Assembly: GCA_004195045.1 (NCBI GenBank)
Contig: SGBC01000001.1
Span: forward strand, 744,001-808,000
DNA from: Candidatus Acididesulfobacter guangdongensis
GTDB taxonomy: Bacteria > SZUA-79 > Acidulodesulfobacterales > Acidulodesulfobacteraceae
Length of the DNA: 64,000 nucleotides
Direction: 5' to 3'
Notes under the pieces: generated by a model
The model's database searches: none
What the model was told of the DNA's origin: nothing
The model's input: only the letters and a program-made list of their open reading frames with translations
Program-made: the position numbers and the translations under genes
Part shown: piece after piece, positions 53,691 to 63,743 of the stretch
Numbering within the stretch: position 1 is the first letter of the stretch
Layout: each line of letters opens with the position of its first letter

Positions 53691-53957
53691 ATGCCTAATC
53701 ATAAATCTGCAATTAAAAGAGTAAAACAGACAAAAAAAAGAAATCTCCGTAATACCAGCAATGTTTCCGCAATGAAAACATTTATGAAGAAATTTATAAG
53801 CGCTGCAGAAAACAAAGATATGGACAATGTTGAGAAATTTTTTAAAATTAATGTGTCTTTTATAATGAAATTAGCTTCTAAACATGTTATTCATAAAAAC
53901 AACGCAGCGAGAAAGGTTTCCAAGATAACTAAACTTTATAATTCTGTAAAGGCATAA
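53691..53957 (+). CDS. rpsT: 30S ribosomal protein S20
   Basis: An 88-residue basic helical protein beginning MPNHKSAIKRVKQTKKRNLRN, with the conserved end HKNNAARKVSKITKLYN. Length and composition match S20, which binds 16S rRNA. Ribosome site AGGGAG upstream. Convergent with holA, a frequent neighbour in proteobacteria. Confidence 0.96.
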   Translation: MPNHKSAIKRVKQTKKRNLRNTSNVSAMKTFMKKFISAAENKDMDNVEKFFKINVSFIMKLASKHVIHKNNAARKVSKITKLYNSVKA

Positions 53958-53991
53958 CAAAGATAAAAGATAAAGAGAAACATATAACTGC

Positions 53992-54019
53992 AAAAAACAA
54001 AAAAATAAAATTGTTTTTT
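53992..54019. terminator. Bidirectional terminator between rpsT and holA
   Basis: AAAAAACAA (53992-54000) and TTGTTTTTT (54011-54019) form a 9-bp A/T stem with T runs in both directions, in the 72-bp gap between the two convergent genes. Confidence 0.55.
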
Positions 54020-54029
54020 AATTATATTT

Positions 54030-55157
54030 TTAACTATATTGCTTAACTGCGAGATTTGTTTTAAATATCAGCTCTTCAAATATCAGATTGTCAGGAAAAC
54101 CGGATGTTTTCAGCTTAATATCGGTTTCTTCTATTATTTCTATTATATCTGACAGATTTTTTAGATTGTAAGAATTAATTCTTGAGAGGAACTTATTTTT
54201 CAGAAACGGCGGAATGTTATTTGCCAGCAGTATAGTATTTAAATCAATGCCGGATCTGTTCATCAGTTTTCCTTTGTGAATTTTCTTTATTTCTGTGTAT
54301 AATATTGAAATTATTTTAACCGGTTCTTCGCCCTCCTCGTATATCAGGCTAAAAATATTGTAGGCTTTTTTAAAATCTTTGTCTATTATAGCGTCTATAA
54401 AATCAAAAACAGTAAAAGCGCGGGACACGGAAATTAAGGACTTTATATCTTTAACGGTTAAATGTTTCACGTTTTTCGCATTATTATTATGTGCCGTATT
54501 ATTGCCGTCTGAAATATAGCCGTCCGCCGCATCTCTGCCTGTATTCGAAACAGTCGCAGTGCTAGTATTAGTATTGGTATCATTGCCGCCGCTGTCTGAA
54601 GCGCCATTTTCTTTGCCGGTTAGTTTTTTGAAATTATTTGCTATTTTATCCAGTTCGTTATTTATGTTGGAAAGATTATTGCCGATGATTCTTAAAAAGT
54701 AATAAATAGTTTCGTCATTCATAGCTATATTTTTTTCTCGGCACATTTCAGATATATACTTGGGTAATTCAGAATCATAAAGCGGTTTTATTCTAATGAG
54801 CCTAAAATATTTTTTAGACTTTAATGTTTTGAAAAAATTGTTGTTTTCGTTTATTTTTGCGGCATTTTTATAAAAAATAATTACAGAAGTTGGCGATGGA
54901 TTATTGATGTATTTTATTAAATCTTTATCATTCAAGACAGTTTCTTCAAAATCATATATAAGCATTATTCTTTTGTCGGCAATAACCGGATAGCTGTCGG
55001 CTATATTTAATATCTGCGATGCGGATGGGTTTGATAGTTTATCAAAATTAAAGTCGTACTGTTCTTTATTTAAATACGTAAGCTTTATCTTTTCTATTTC
55101 TTTATTTATTCTGAATTCATCTTCCCCGTAAAAAAAATATATAAGTGTTTCTTCCAT
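54030..55157 (-). CDS. holA: DNA polymerase III subunit delta (HolA)
   Basis: A 375-residue clamp-loader subunit. IYFFYGEDEFRINKEIEKIK is the N-terminal AAA+-like start, followed by SYPVIADKRIMLIYDFEE and NELDKIANNF. The C-terminal helical domain contains SVSRAFTVFDFIDAIIDKDFKKAY. An Asn/Thr/Ser-rich low-complexity insertion (about residues 180-226) interrupts the protein between the first and second domains. It is in the conserved cluster leuS-lptE-holA, all on the minus strand. Confidence 0.9.
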   Translation of the reverse strand: MEETLIYFFYGEDEFRINKEIEKIKLTYLNKEQYDFNFDKLSNPSASQILNIADSYPVIADKRIMLIYDFEETVLNDKDLIKYINNPSPTSVIIFYKNAAKINENNNFFKTLKSKKYFRLIRIKPLYDSELPKYISEMCREKNIAMNDETIYYFLRIIGNNLSNINNELDKIANNFKKLTGKENGASDSGGNDTNTNTSTATVSNTGRDAADGYISDGNNTAHNNNAKNVKHLTVKDIKSLISVSRAFTVFDFIDAIIDKDFKKAYNIFSLIYEEGEEPVKIISILYTEIKKIHKGKLMNRSGIDLNTILLANNIPPFLKNKFLSRINSYNLKNLSDIIEIIEETDIKLKTSGFPDNLIFEELIFKTNLAVKQYS

Positions 55158-55244
55158 GGTAAATTAACTTATTTATAAATTCAATTAATTCAATTTAAAA
55201 TAAAGGCAGATAAGAGATAAGAGATAAAAGTTAAGACATACAAG

Positions 55245-55333
55245 GCGCTGCTTCCCTTGCTTTTTATTATACGGTTATGTTAAATATTTTACATAAAAGC
55301 ACAGCGGCATAAAAAGCGCTGCTTCCCTTGCTT
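55245..55333. repeat. 18-bp direct repeat in the lptE-holA spacer
   Basis: GCGCTGCTTCCCTTGCTT occurs at 55245-55262 and 55316-55333, 71 bp apart and both followed by AT-rich sequence. The GC-rich pair lies just after the lptE stop (minus strand) and may be part of transcription-ending hairpins or a trace of duplication. Confidence 0.6.
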
Positions 55334-55343
55334 ATTATTACTG

Positions 55344-55955
55344 CTATTTATGAATTATGGCTTTTGTTTCTATTAAAAGAATAATTTTTTTCGCTATTCT
55401 TTTTGAAACAATATCTAACGCTGTTTTTTCCTGTTTATGCCCTACTAACGGATTTTCATAGTTAAAATAGTTTGCGCTGGATGTCAGCGTAACATTATGA
55501 AATAAAATTTTACCGCTTGTTTTATATAAATTTATTGATACTGTTGCCGAAATTGAATACTGTACGGCTGCTGCAACGCCTGTATATGATATAACAGAAT
55601 TATTAATAGAAATTATTTTGCCGGTTAGGTAATATTGAGCATTGTTTTTATTTGAACTGAACATGCCGGTAGATGAGTTTAGATAATAAGCTATATTGTC
55701 TGAAAAGTAAACGCCGACCCCGCTTTTATATGTCAAATTTTTAAAAGGCTTAATATAAATGTTTTTTATACTTGAATAATTTCCGTAAACAGGCGAATAA
55801 ATATCGGTATTATTATTTGAACTTATTGATGCGCCATCGGTTCCGAGAGCGCCTGCCGTTCCGTTTGTCTGCTTAAGCAGCGAATATCCGCAGGCAGACA
55901 GGAGAAGCGGAGGGAGCAGAATAAATATTAAAATAATAAGTCTTTTTAAAAGCAT
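55344..55955 (-). CDS. lptE: LPS-assembly lipoprotein LptE
   Basis: A 203-residue lipoprotein with signal peptide and lipobox LSAC (Cys22) followed by GYSLLKQ, typical of LptE. Mature-domain features are IKNIYIKPFKNLTYKSGVGV and SISATVSINLYKTSGKILF (the two-layer LptE/RlpB fold). It plugs the LptD barrel that delivers LPS to the outer leaflet. Its place between leuS and holA is the classical lptE location and supports the call. Confidence 0.87.
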   Translation of the reverse strand: MLLKRLIILIFILLPPLLLSACGYSLLKQTNGTAGALGTDGASISSNNNTDIYSPVYGNYSSIKNIYIKPFKNLTYKSGVGVYFSDNIAYYLNSSTGMFSSNKNNAQYYLTGKIISINNSVISYTGVAAAVQYSISATVSINLYKTSGKILFHNVTLTSSANYFNYENPLVGHKQEKTALDIVSKRIAKKIILLIETKAIIHK

Positions 55956-56150
55956 AGTTATTAAATTTTTTGAATAATAATTTTTTATAATAATCTTAAA
56001 TAACGCTGTTAGATAAAGATAATATTACATAGCAAATACAATAAGATGACGGATGAATAATGATTTATTAATTATTGGCTTTATCTGCTTTATATTTTTA
56101 AATATATTCTTAAATATATCTTTAAAAATTAGATACTTTGAATGACTCGG

Positions 56151-58931
56151 CTAAATGATAATATTAATAAGTTTATTCTTTACATATATAGATTTCTTAA
56201 CCAAAGAAATATCAGGGATATTTTTCTTAATTTTTTCGTCTTCCAACGATAAATTAAGAATATCCTGCTGCTCTGAATCTATATTTGCCGTTATTTGAGA
56301 CCTAAGTTTGCCGTTTATCTGCACTGCAATATTACATGTATCAATTTTATAACCTGTTTCCATAATTTTAGGCCATCCTGCATATTCAATATCTGCATCG
56401 CCGCCTAAAATTTCAAAACACTCTGAACAAACATGCGGAATGAACGGATACAATATTATTAAAATAGAATTCAAAATATGTTTTAATAAATATGCATCGC
56501 TTTTATTTAAATCATTCCAGTTTTTATTTTTATCATATTCATAAATTGTATTGACTAATTCCATGCAGGAGCTTATGACCGTATTAAAATGAAATCTCCC
56601 CTCCATTTCGGTTTCAGATTTTTTTATTATACCATTCAATTCATTATTAATCTTCTTTAATTCAATATCTGCATCTTTAAAAAAATTCCCGTTTAAGATT
56701 GCCGATGACGGCTGCCCTGTTAATCCTCCCATTTCTTTATTCTCTTTAATCTCTTGAGATTCTTTAAGCCCATTAAATTTTTTCGGTTCTTTTATTGCTG
56801 TATTAGTTAAATAATGTTCGTATAATATTATAATTTTATATATCCTTACAATGAATCTGTAAGAGCCCTCAACTCCTTTGTCATTCCATTCGAGATCTTT
56901 TTCCGGAGGAGCTGCAAAAAGCGAAAAAAGTCTGACGGTGTCCGAGCCGTATTTATTTATGAGGTCGTCAGGGTCAACCACGTTACCTTTTGATTTTGAC
57001 ATTTTAGAACCGTCTTTTACGACCATACCCTGCGTCAATAAATTTTTAAAAGGTTCATTAACGTTCAGATACCCTAAATCTCTTAAAACCTTGATAAAAA
57101 ATCTTGCATATAAAAGGTGCATTACCGCATGCTCAACTCCTCCTATATACTGGTCAACCGGAAGCCAGTAATTTGCAGCCTTTTTATCAAAAGGACATTG
57201 TTCAAAAGAAGATTGGCTAACAGCGGAATCAGAACAGGAACCGTAGCCGCAATTACTGACAAAATGCACATTCGAATTGCTATCTGAATTATGCGGCAAA
57301 TCTGATTTTGATTTTGTAGTATATTTTGCGTAATACCATGAAGATTCTACAAAAGTGTCCATAGTATCTGTTTCTCTTTTAGCTTGTCCACCGCATACGG
57401 GACAGCGTGCATCGATAAATGATTCTAATTTTGCAAGCGGAGATTCGCCTTTGCCGGTAAATGTTACATTTTCAGGCAGTTCTAACGGCAAATCCTCTTC
57501 GTGCAGCGGTACGGCGCCGCATTTTTCGCAATATACAATAGGAATGGGGCATCCCCAGTACCTCTGTCTTGAAATTCCCCAATCCTTTAATCTATAGTTT
57601 ATGACGCGTTTGCCGATGCCTTTTTTCTCTGCTTCTAAGGATATAGCCTTTTTAGCTTCTTCGGATGTTAAACCTGTAAATATAGAAGAGTTAATTAAAA
57701 TACCATCTTCTAAGAAAGGACTCGCGAGATCTTGAATTTCGTCTTCTTTAATTTTGCCGTTAAGTTCGATATCGTTTCTTTTAATTTCGTTCCTTTTAAT
57801 ATTTAGAGAAGTCTTTTCATTGTTTTTATTTTGAATAACCTGTTTTATTTCAATGTTATATTTTTTTGCAAACTCAAAATCTCTTTCATCATGAGCCGGA
57901 ACCGACATTATCGCTCCTGTTCCGTAATCCATAAGGACGAAATTTGCGATATAAATAGGAAGTTTTTGTCCATTAAACGGATTAATAGCATAAGAGCCCG
58001 TAAAAACTCCTTCTTTTTCGGTAAGTTCTTTTGAAATTAAACTTTTTCTGATTAATTCTTCAGTTTTGACCTTGGCATCTTCAGTTTTCAATAGATCTTT
58101 AGCGAGCGGATGCAGCGGCGAAATAGCAAGATACGTTGCGCCAAAAATAGTATCGGGTCTAGTTGTGAATATTTCAAGATGCGTCGGTTCAGCGGATATT
58201 TTAAAAAGTAAACTCAGCCCCTCACTTTTCCCTATCCAATTTTTTTGCATTAGTTTTACTTTATCCGGCCAGCCGCTTAGATTATCTAATTCTGAAAGAA
58301 GTTCTTCGGCATAGTCCGTAATTTTAAAAAACCACTGCTCCATGTTTTTGATAGTAATTTCATTGCTGCACCGCCAGCATTTTCCGTTTTCAACCTGTTC
58401 GTTGGCAAGGGTAGTATGACATGATTCACACCAATTAACGCGCGAAAGCTTTTTATACGCAAGACCTTTTTTATACATTTGAATGAAAAAAAGCTGTTCC
58501 CATTTATAATAAGAACTGTCGGATGTTATAATTTTTCTGTCCCAGTCGTAAGAAAGACCGAGTTTTCTAAGCTGAACTTCCATCGTTGCGATATTTTTAA
58601 GTGTCCACTCTGTAGGATTAGTGTTATTTTTTATCGCAGCATTTTCGGCAGGCAGTCCAAAACTGTCGAAACCTATCGGGTGCAAGACATAATAGCCTTT
58701 TAATCTTTTATATCTGGCTATAGCATCACCTATGGAATAATTTCTGACGTGTCCCATATGAATCCTTCCAGATGGGTAAGGAAACATTTCAAGACAATAA
58801 AATTTTTGCCTATTTTCACCATTGGTATTATTAAGCGGTATATCTTCGACGGAATATGTTTTTTCGCTGTACCACTTATTCTGCCATTTTTTCTCTATTG
58901 AATAAAAATCATAATTTTTTTCCTGTTCCAT
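56151..58931 (-). CDS. leuS: Leucyl-tRNA synthetase
   Basis: A 926-residue class I synthetase. The HIGH-type motif is YPSGRIHMGHVRNYSIGD (residues ~52-69). The CP1 editing domain includes TTRPDTIFGATY and MSVPAHDERDFEFA, and KMSKSKGNV is the second signature. The leucine-specific block ETDTMDTFVESSWYYAKYT is present. Low-complexity insertions distinguish it: a Lys/Asn/Glu-rich piece (about residues 368-395), a Ser/Asn/Cys-rich piece right after YAKYT (about 540-575) and a third near residue 715. It is thus longer than the usual ~860 residues. Confidence 0.95.
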   Translation of the reverse strand: MEQEKNYDFYSIEKKWQNKWYSEKTYSVEDIPLNNTNGENRQKFYCLEMFPYPSGRIHMGHVRNYSIGDAIARYKRLKGYYVLHPIGFDSFGLPAENAAIKNNTNPTEWTLKNIATMEVQLRKLGLSYDWDRKIITSDSSYYKWEQLFFIQMYKKGLAYKKLSRVNWCESCHTTLANEQVENGKCWRCSNEITIKNMEQWFFKITDYAEELLSELDNLSGWPDKVKLMQKNWIGKSEGLSLLFKISAEPTHLEIFTTRPDTIFGATYLAISPLHPLAKDLLKTEDAKVKTEELIRKSLISKELTEKEGVFTGSYAINPFNGQKLPIYIANFVLMDYGTGAIMSVPAHDERDFEFAKKYNIEIKQVIQNKNNEKTSLNIKRNEIKRNDIELNGKIKEDEIQDLASPFLEDGILINSSIFTGLTSEEAKKAISLEAEKKGIGKRVINYRLKDWGISRQRYWGCPIPIVYCEKCGAVPLHEEDLPLELPENVTFTGKGESPLAKLESFIDARCPVCGGQAKRETDTMDTFVESSWYYAKYTTKSKSDLPHNSDSNSNVHFVSNCGYGSCSDSAVSQSSFEQCPFDKKAANYWLPVDQYIGGVEHAVMHLLYARFFIKVLRDLGYLNVNEPFKNLLTQGMVVKDGSKMSKSKGNVVDPDDLINKYGSDTVRLFSLFAAPPEKDLEWNDKGVEGSYRFIVRIYKIIILYEHYLTNTAIKEPKKFNGLKESQEIKENKEMGGLTGQPSSAILNGNFFKDADIELKKINNELNGIIKKSETEMEGRFHFNTVISSCMELVNTIYEYDKNKNWNDLNKSDAYLLKHILNSILIILYPFIPHVCSECFEILGGDADIEYAGWPKIMETGYKIDTCNIAVQINGKLRSQITANIDSEQQDILNLSLEDEKIKKNIPDISLVKKSIYVKNKLINIII

Positions 58932-59187
58932 AGATAGTATCTGCTATTTTTTTTGTAGGTTTAATTAATTAAAACAATAAATAAAATTAAAGACGATAAG
59001 TTCTGTTATAAAAAATACGGTTATAAAATAAAATTATAAACTGCAACTATATAACAAATAAATTACATAATGAATAAATTATGAAATAATAATGAATGTC
59101 AAATATAATTATTAAAATACAATTAATTATGAAATTGAAATTTAAAATTAATAAAATTCAACAATCATAGAATGATTATTAATAAAA
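58932..59187. other. AT-rich spacer between leuS and the phosphoketolase unit
   Basis: Together with 59188-59382 this makes a 451-bp stretch without a gene. It contains the terminator of the phosphoketolase gene at 59188-59220 and, near 58935-58990, presumably the leuS promoter. No other feature was recognised and no ORF here has coding character. Confidence 0.4.
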
Positions 59188-59220
59188 AAACTCCCTATTA
59201 TAAAATATAGCAGGGAGTTT
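59188..59220 (-). terminator. Rho-independent terminator after the phosphoketolase gene
   Basis: AAACTCCCT (59188-59196) and AGGGAGTTT (59212-59220) form a 9-bp stem with a 15-nt loop. Read on the minus strand the stem is followed by seven T. It lies about 165 bp after the stop codon at 59383. Confidence 0.75.
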
Positions 59221-59382
59221 AAAATTTTATAATTAACAATATTATCACAAAAAAGGATATAAATAAATATAGACTTTTTAGGAACAATTTTCTTAATTGA
59301 AAATAAAAGCCGATTAATTATTGGCATAATGTAACATAGGTATTGGCAGAGCAAAAAATTAATTAGTATTTGCCCCAATTAA

Positions 59383-61719
59383 TTAAAGCGTCCAGTTTTC
59401 AATCTCATCCATATCTTTAAGATTTGTTTTAACATATACTTTGTTGTTGCTTATTTTTTCTTCTAATTTAGCTATTAAATCTATATATTTTGACTCAAAA
59501 TCAGGAACATTTTTTAAGGCAAGGATAGCTAAATCAAATCTGCTCATTTTATTTCTTATAACCATATCGAACGGTGTTGTCGTGGCGCCTTCTTCCATAT
59601 AGCCTCTCACGTGAAAACGTTCAGAGTTAGGCCTTCCGTGGACGAGGTCGTGAATTATCCTGATATATCCATGGAATGCAAATACAACAGGGGTATTTTC
59701 AAGAAAAAGATTGAGAAAAACATCCGGATCTATTCCGTGAGGATGATATTCCGCAGGACTTAATGTCATTAAATCTACTATGTTTATTACTCTTGTTTTA
59801 AGTTCGGGAGCATATTCTTTTAGCAAAGATGCGGCGGCAATAGTTTCTAAAGTCGGAACGTCGCCGGCGCAGGCAAAAATTATATCGGGATTTCCGTCAT
59901 CTTTATTGCCCGCCCAGTCGAACACAGAAATTCCTTTCTGGCAGTGTTTTTTTGCCGATTCCATATCAAGCCACTGAAGCTCAGGCTGTTTGCCTGCAAT
60001 AATAACATTTACGTAGTTTTTAGAACGCAGGCAATGGTCCATGACTGCCAATAGCGTATTTGCGTCAGGCGGAAAATAAATTCTGGCGACCGATGACCTT
60101 TTATTTATTATATTATCAATAAAACCAGGTCCTTGATGTGAAAATCCGTTATGGTCCTGTCTCCATACATGAGAAGAAAGTATAATATTGAGAGAAGCTA
60201 TCGGTTTTCTCCATGGAAATTCCTGAGCTATTTCAACCCATTTTGCAAACTGAGTAACCATAGAATCAACGACGGTTGCAAAGGCTTCATAAGTGATAAA
60301 AATGCCGTGCCTGCCTGTTAGCAGATATCCTTCAAGCCATCCTTCGCATAAATGTTCCGATAGAACTTCCATCAATCTTCCATTTGCGGATACATGGTCG
60401 TCAATTTTTATGACAGGATTTACCGAGCATCTGTCTGTAACCTCAAAAACTCCGTAAAGTCGGTTAGATGCGGTTTCATCAGGACTGGTTAAACGAAAAT
60501 TTTTAGGATTTTTTTTATAGATATCTCTTACGTATTCGCCGAGCCTTCTCGTTGATTCTAAAGTTATTGTTCCTGGAGTTTTTACGTCCACCGCATATTG
60601 CGTAAAATCGGGAAGATTTAAATCTTCAAGAAGAAAACCGCCGTTAGCGTAAGGGCTAGCGCCGATTCTTTTATTTTTCTTCGGAATAAAATCGGCTAAT
60701 TCTTTTATCAATACGCCATTTTCATCAAAAAGTTCATTATGTTTATAGCTGCGCATCCATCCTTCAAGCAGCTTGAGATGAGAAGGATTTTGTACGGCAT
60801 CGGTTATAGGCACCTGATGAGCTCTGAATGTGCCTTCTAAAGGCAAACCGTCAAGTTCTTTTGGGCATGTCCAGCCTTTTAAGGTTCTCAATATTATCAT
60901 AGGCCACGCAGGTTTTGTTTTAAATCCTTTTTCTCTGGCGTCTTTTTGTATTGCAATTATATTTTTATAGCAGGTATCAAGAGTTTCAGACATTTTTTTA
61001 TGCATTTCAAACGGGTCGTCGCCTTCTACAAAAAATACGTCGTAGCCATAGCCGGAAAACAAATTTTTTAAATGTTCGTCATCCGTTCTGCCTAAAACGG
61101 TAGGACCGGCTATTTTATATCCGTTTAAATGCAAAATAGGAAGGACGGCGCCGTCTCTTTCGGGATTTAAAAAATCAACGGATTTCCAGCTTCCTTCCAG
61201 CGGTCCTGTTTCAGCTTCGCCGTCTCCTACCACACATACCGTGATAAGCTGCGGATTATCAAATGCCGCTCCGAAAGCATGAACTAATGAATACCCTAAC
61301 TCTCCGCCTTCGTGCATTGAACCGGGAATATGGGGTCCGACATGGCTCGGAAAACCGTACGGTGTTGAAAACTTTCTGAACAGCTGATTCATTCCGTAGG
61401 CATTTTGTGCGATTTCAGTATGATGTTCCGATAAAGTTCCTTCTAAATATGTATTTGCAAGTATTGCCGGAGCTCCATGTCCGGGACCGATTATTAAAAG
61501 GATATCGGCATCGGTATGGTTTATCAGATTATTTAAATGCGCATAAATAAAATTTAAACCGGGCGTTGTTCCCCAGTGTCCAAGCAGTCTCGGTTTTATA
61601 TGCTCAGGTTTCAGCGGCGCTTTTAACATTGCGTTATCTTTGAGATAGATTGTACAGCAGGCTAAATAATTTGCAGCTCTCCAGAATGAATTTATGGTTT
61701 CTAATTCTTTTTCGCTCAT
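59383..61719 (-). CDS. xfp: Xylulose-5-phosphate/fructose-6-phosphate phosphoketolase
   Basis: A 778-residue thiamine-diphosphate enzyme. GHWGTTPGLNFIYAHLN, PGHGAPAILANTYLEGTLSE and VVGDGEAETGPLEGSW (the ThDP/Mg motif) are XFP signatures. The C-terminal domain contains WRQDHNGFSHQGPGFID and GYMEEGATTTPFDM. It cleaves sugar phosphates to acetyl phosphate plus an aldose phosphate, giving a carbon-conserving route to acetyl-CoA or ATP. A good ribosome site (GGAGG) precedes the ATG. Acetate kinase and phosphotransacetylase are not in the window. Confidence 0.95.
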   Translation of the reverse strand: MSEKELETINSFWRAANYLACCTIYLKDNAMLKAPLKPEHIKPRLLGHWGTTPGLNFIYAHLNNLINHTDADILLIIGPGHGAPAILANTYLEGTLSEHHTEIAQNAYGMNQLFRKFSTPYGFPSHVGPHIPGSMHEGGELGYSLVHAFGAAFDNPQLITVCVVGDGEAETGPLEGSWKSVDFLNPERDGAVLPILHLNGYKIAGPTVLGRTDDEHLKNLFSGYGYDVFFVEGDDPFEMHKKMSETLDTCYKNIIAIQKDAREKGFKTKPAWPMIILRTLKGWTCPKELDGLPLEGTFRAHQVPITDAVQNPSHLKLLEGWMRSYKHNELFDENGVLIKELADFIPKKNKRIGASPYANGGFLLEDLNLPDFTQYAVDVKTPGTITLESTRRLGEYVRDIYKKNPKNFRLTSPDETASNRLYGVFEVTDRCSVNPVIKIDDHVSANGRLMEVLSEHLCEGWLEGYLLTGRHGIFITYEAFATVVDSMVTQFAKWVEIAQEFPWRKPIASLNIILSSHVWRQDHNGFSHQGPGFIDNIINKRSSVARIYFPPDANTLLAVMDHCLRSKNYVNVIIAGKQPELQWLDMESAKKHCQKGISVFDWAGNKDDGNPDIIFACAGDVPTLETIAAASLLKEYAPELKTRVINIVDLMTLSPAEYHPHGIDPDVFLNLFLENTPVVFAFHGYIRIIHDLVHGRPNSERFHVRGYMEEGATTTPFDMVIRNKMSRFDLAILALKNVPDFESKYIDLIAKLEEKISNNKVYVKTNLKDMDEIENWTL

Positions 61720-61883
61720 TAGCAGTTAACCTCCTTGATTTATTTAAATTTATCTAAAATTTATCTAACAATATTATTATTAAGTATATATCAGACAGTT
61801 AAATATAATTTATTAATTTAAAAAAATTTATTAATTTAAAAAAATAAAACAACGGTCGATGCTGCTTTTTCGTATTGTTCTAA

Positions 61884-62489
61884 TTAACTGAATCCATATT
61901 GTTCCAGTTCTTTTTTTGTCGTATCGTAGCTGATATGGCGGAAGGCGTTAATGCCTAAATTGGCGGCTGTTTCAACGTTAAAATATCTGTCGTCTATAAA
62001 AATACATTCTTCTGGTTTTGAAAATGCAAGATTTAAGGCAAGTTTGTATATATTTTCATCAGGTTTTCGCAGATGCACAAAACACGATGTTATAAAAAAG
62101 TCGAATAATTTGTCTAATTCAAATGTTTTAACGCGATAGAGAGAAAGTTCGAGTCCTTCGTTGTTAAGAGCGGCAAGTTTAAATTTATGACGGGACTTTA
62201 ATACATGAAACAAGCTTATCATATCCGGAATAGCATGCGACTGACTGAACATAAAATTTTTAAAATCAGTTTTAGAGAACTCCCGTTCAGTATAAAATAT
62301 TGATTTGTCAAGATAATTATCTAATGTAATCTTTCCTTCTTCATAGAGCGAAAATAAATAACCGTGCCTTTCAGAAAAATCATTATAATCTAAATTAAAT
62401 TTTTCAGCCGCAGATTTTCTTGAATTGGTATCCCAGCCGTTAGTCAATAAAACACTGCCTATATCTAAAAAAATTGTTTTTATTTCCAT
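61884..62489 (-). CDS. HAD-superfamily hydrolase (subfamily IA)
   Basis: A 201-residue protein. FLDIGSVLL is motif I, though the usual DxD is DIG, so the second Asp is replaced by Gly; AALNNEG is motif II, RKPDENIY motif III and CIFIDDRYFNVETA motif IV. The altered motif I is common in HAD-IA members annotated as phosphoglycolate-phosphatase-like or haloacid dehalogenases, some of which lack the general acid. The substrate is unknown. It lies upstream of the phosphoketolase gene on the same strand with a 164-bp gap. Confidence 0.8.
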   Translation of the reverse strand: MEIKTIFLDIGSVLLTNGWDTNSRKSAAEKFNLDYNDFSERHGYLFSLYEEGKITLDNYLDKSIFYTEREFSKTDFKNFMFSQSHAIPDMISLFHVLKSRHKFKLAALNNEGLELSLYRVKTFELDKLFDFFITSCFVHLRKPDENIYKLALNLAFSKPEECIFIDDRYFNVETAANLGINAFRHISYDTTKKELEQYGFS

Positions 62490-62671
62490 TTTGTTTTTAT
62501 TGTTAATATAGCAGATTTTCTCAAAATTATTTGATACAATATATCTATAATATATCTATGCTTATCGTACAGCATCTAATAACAATTATATCACAATTTA
62601 TCAGAATAACAATTTTCAGAGAAGGTGTATCGTATAAAAAAAATAAAAAATTACACAGATGAAAAAATAAT

Positions 62672-63721
62672 ATGAAAAAAACAGCCCTATTATATAATCA
62701 GGAATTGGAAAAATATAAATATGCCGAGTATCATCCTTTAAAAAGAGAACGCATTATTTATACTATGCAAAAAATTAAAAAATATTCAAAAGGAGTATAT
62801 GAAAATTTTATTGCAGAACCTGCTTCGATAGAAGAAATGAGTTTGTATCACGGCGAAGATTACATCAAATATCTTTATGAAATAGAAAACGATAAAACAA
62901 AATATATACCTAACAAATATGGAATAGGCACGCCTGACAATCCTTATTTTAAAGGTATTTTTTCTACATCAGCCATTCATGTAGGCGCAGTGAATTTAGC
63001 TGCCGATTTAATTGTAAAAGAAAATTATTCCGACGTTTTTTATTTCCCGGGCGGGCTTCACCATGCAAAAAAAAATCAAGCATGGGGCTTCTGTTTTGTA
63101 AACGACCCTGTTTATGCAATATTGAGATTATTAAATTATAAAAAAAAGGTTTTGTATGTGGATGTAGATGCGCATTTTTGCGACGGAGTTGTATGCGCTT
63201 TCAAAAACAATCCCGTAAACAAAAAAGATTTATTAATAATGTCGTTCCATGAAAGCGGAGATTTTTTGTTTCCGGGGGAAGGCTACATTGAAGAAAATGA
63301 TTCAATTAATTTTCCGCTCTACCCAGGAACCGATGACCATACCTATTTATTAAATTTTAAAAAAGTTTTCGATACAGTATTTGATGAATTTCAACCTGAT
63401 GTTATAATTGCGCAAATAGGGGCAGATTCATCAAAATTTGACATATTGTCCCATTTAGATTTGTCTTTAAAAGGCTATTTGAATATCATTAAAATTATTA
63501 ATGAAAAAAACGCGAACAAAATATGGCTGGGCGGCGGCGGATACAATAATAAATTTACTTCATGCGCATGGTCATCGGCTTTCAGATTGGTTTTGGGAGA
63601 TATAAATGCCGGCGATATCAAACATAATATTAAAGACCTGAAAGCGTTTAATTATGCAGAAAAAAATTACGACTTTCTCGCAAAAAACATTCTTTTAAAG
63701 CTAACTGCGCAACTTGACTGA
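62672..63721 (+). CDS. Histone-deacetylase-family protein (AcuC-like)
   Basis: A 349-residue arginase/deacetylase-fold enzyme. The catalytic His pair is in GGLHHAKKN, and the zinc ligands are in DVDAHFCDG (Asp and the first His) and IGADSS (Asp). GGGGYNN carries the conserved active-site Tyr. One change is seen: the position after the zinc-ligand His is Phe where relatives have His (DAHHxDG). The enzyme probably still binds zinc and removes acetyl groups from a protein or small-molecule amine. In several bacteria AcuC regulates acetyl-CoA synthetase, but no such gene is nearby. Confidence 0.85.
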   Translation: MKKTALLYNQELEKYKYAEYHPLKRERIIYTMQKIKKYSKGVYENFIAEPASIEEMSLYHGEDYIKYLYEIENDKTKYIPNKYGIGTPDNPYFKGIFSTSAIHVGAVNLAADLIVKENYSDVFYFPGGLHHAKKNQAWGFCFVNDPVYAILRLLNYKKKVLYVDVDAHFCDGVVCAFKNNPVNKKDLLIMSFHESGDFLFPGEGYIEENDSINFPLYPGTDDHTYLLNFKKVFDTVFDEFQPDVIIAQIGADSSKFDILSHLDLSLKGYLNIIKIINEKNANKIWLGGGGYNNKFTSCAWSSAFRLVLGDINAGDIKHNIKDLKAFNYAEKNYDFLAKNILLKLTAQLD

Positions 63722-63743
63722 TATATAGATAAAATAATATATA

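Noticed and set aside
62672-63721. Deacetylase-like protein as an inactive enzyme because of the DAHF change
   Set aside because: Zinc ligands, catalytic His pair and the active-site Tyr are all present; only the residue next to a ligand is altered.
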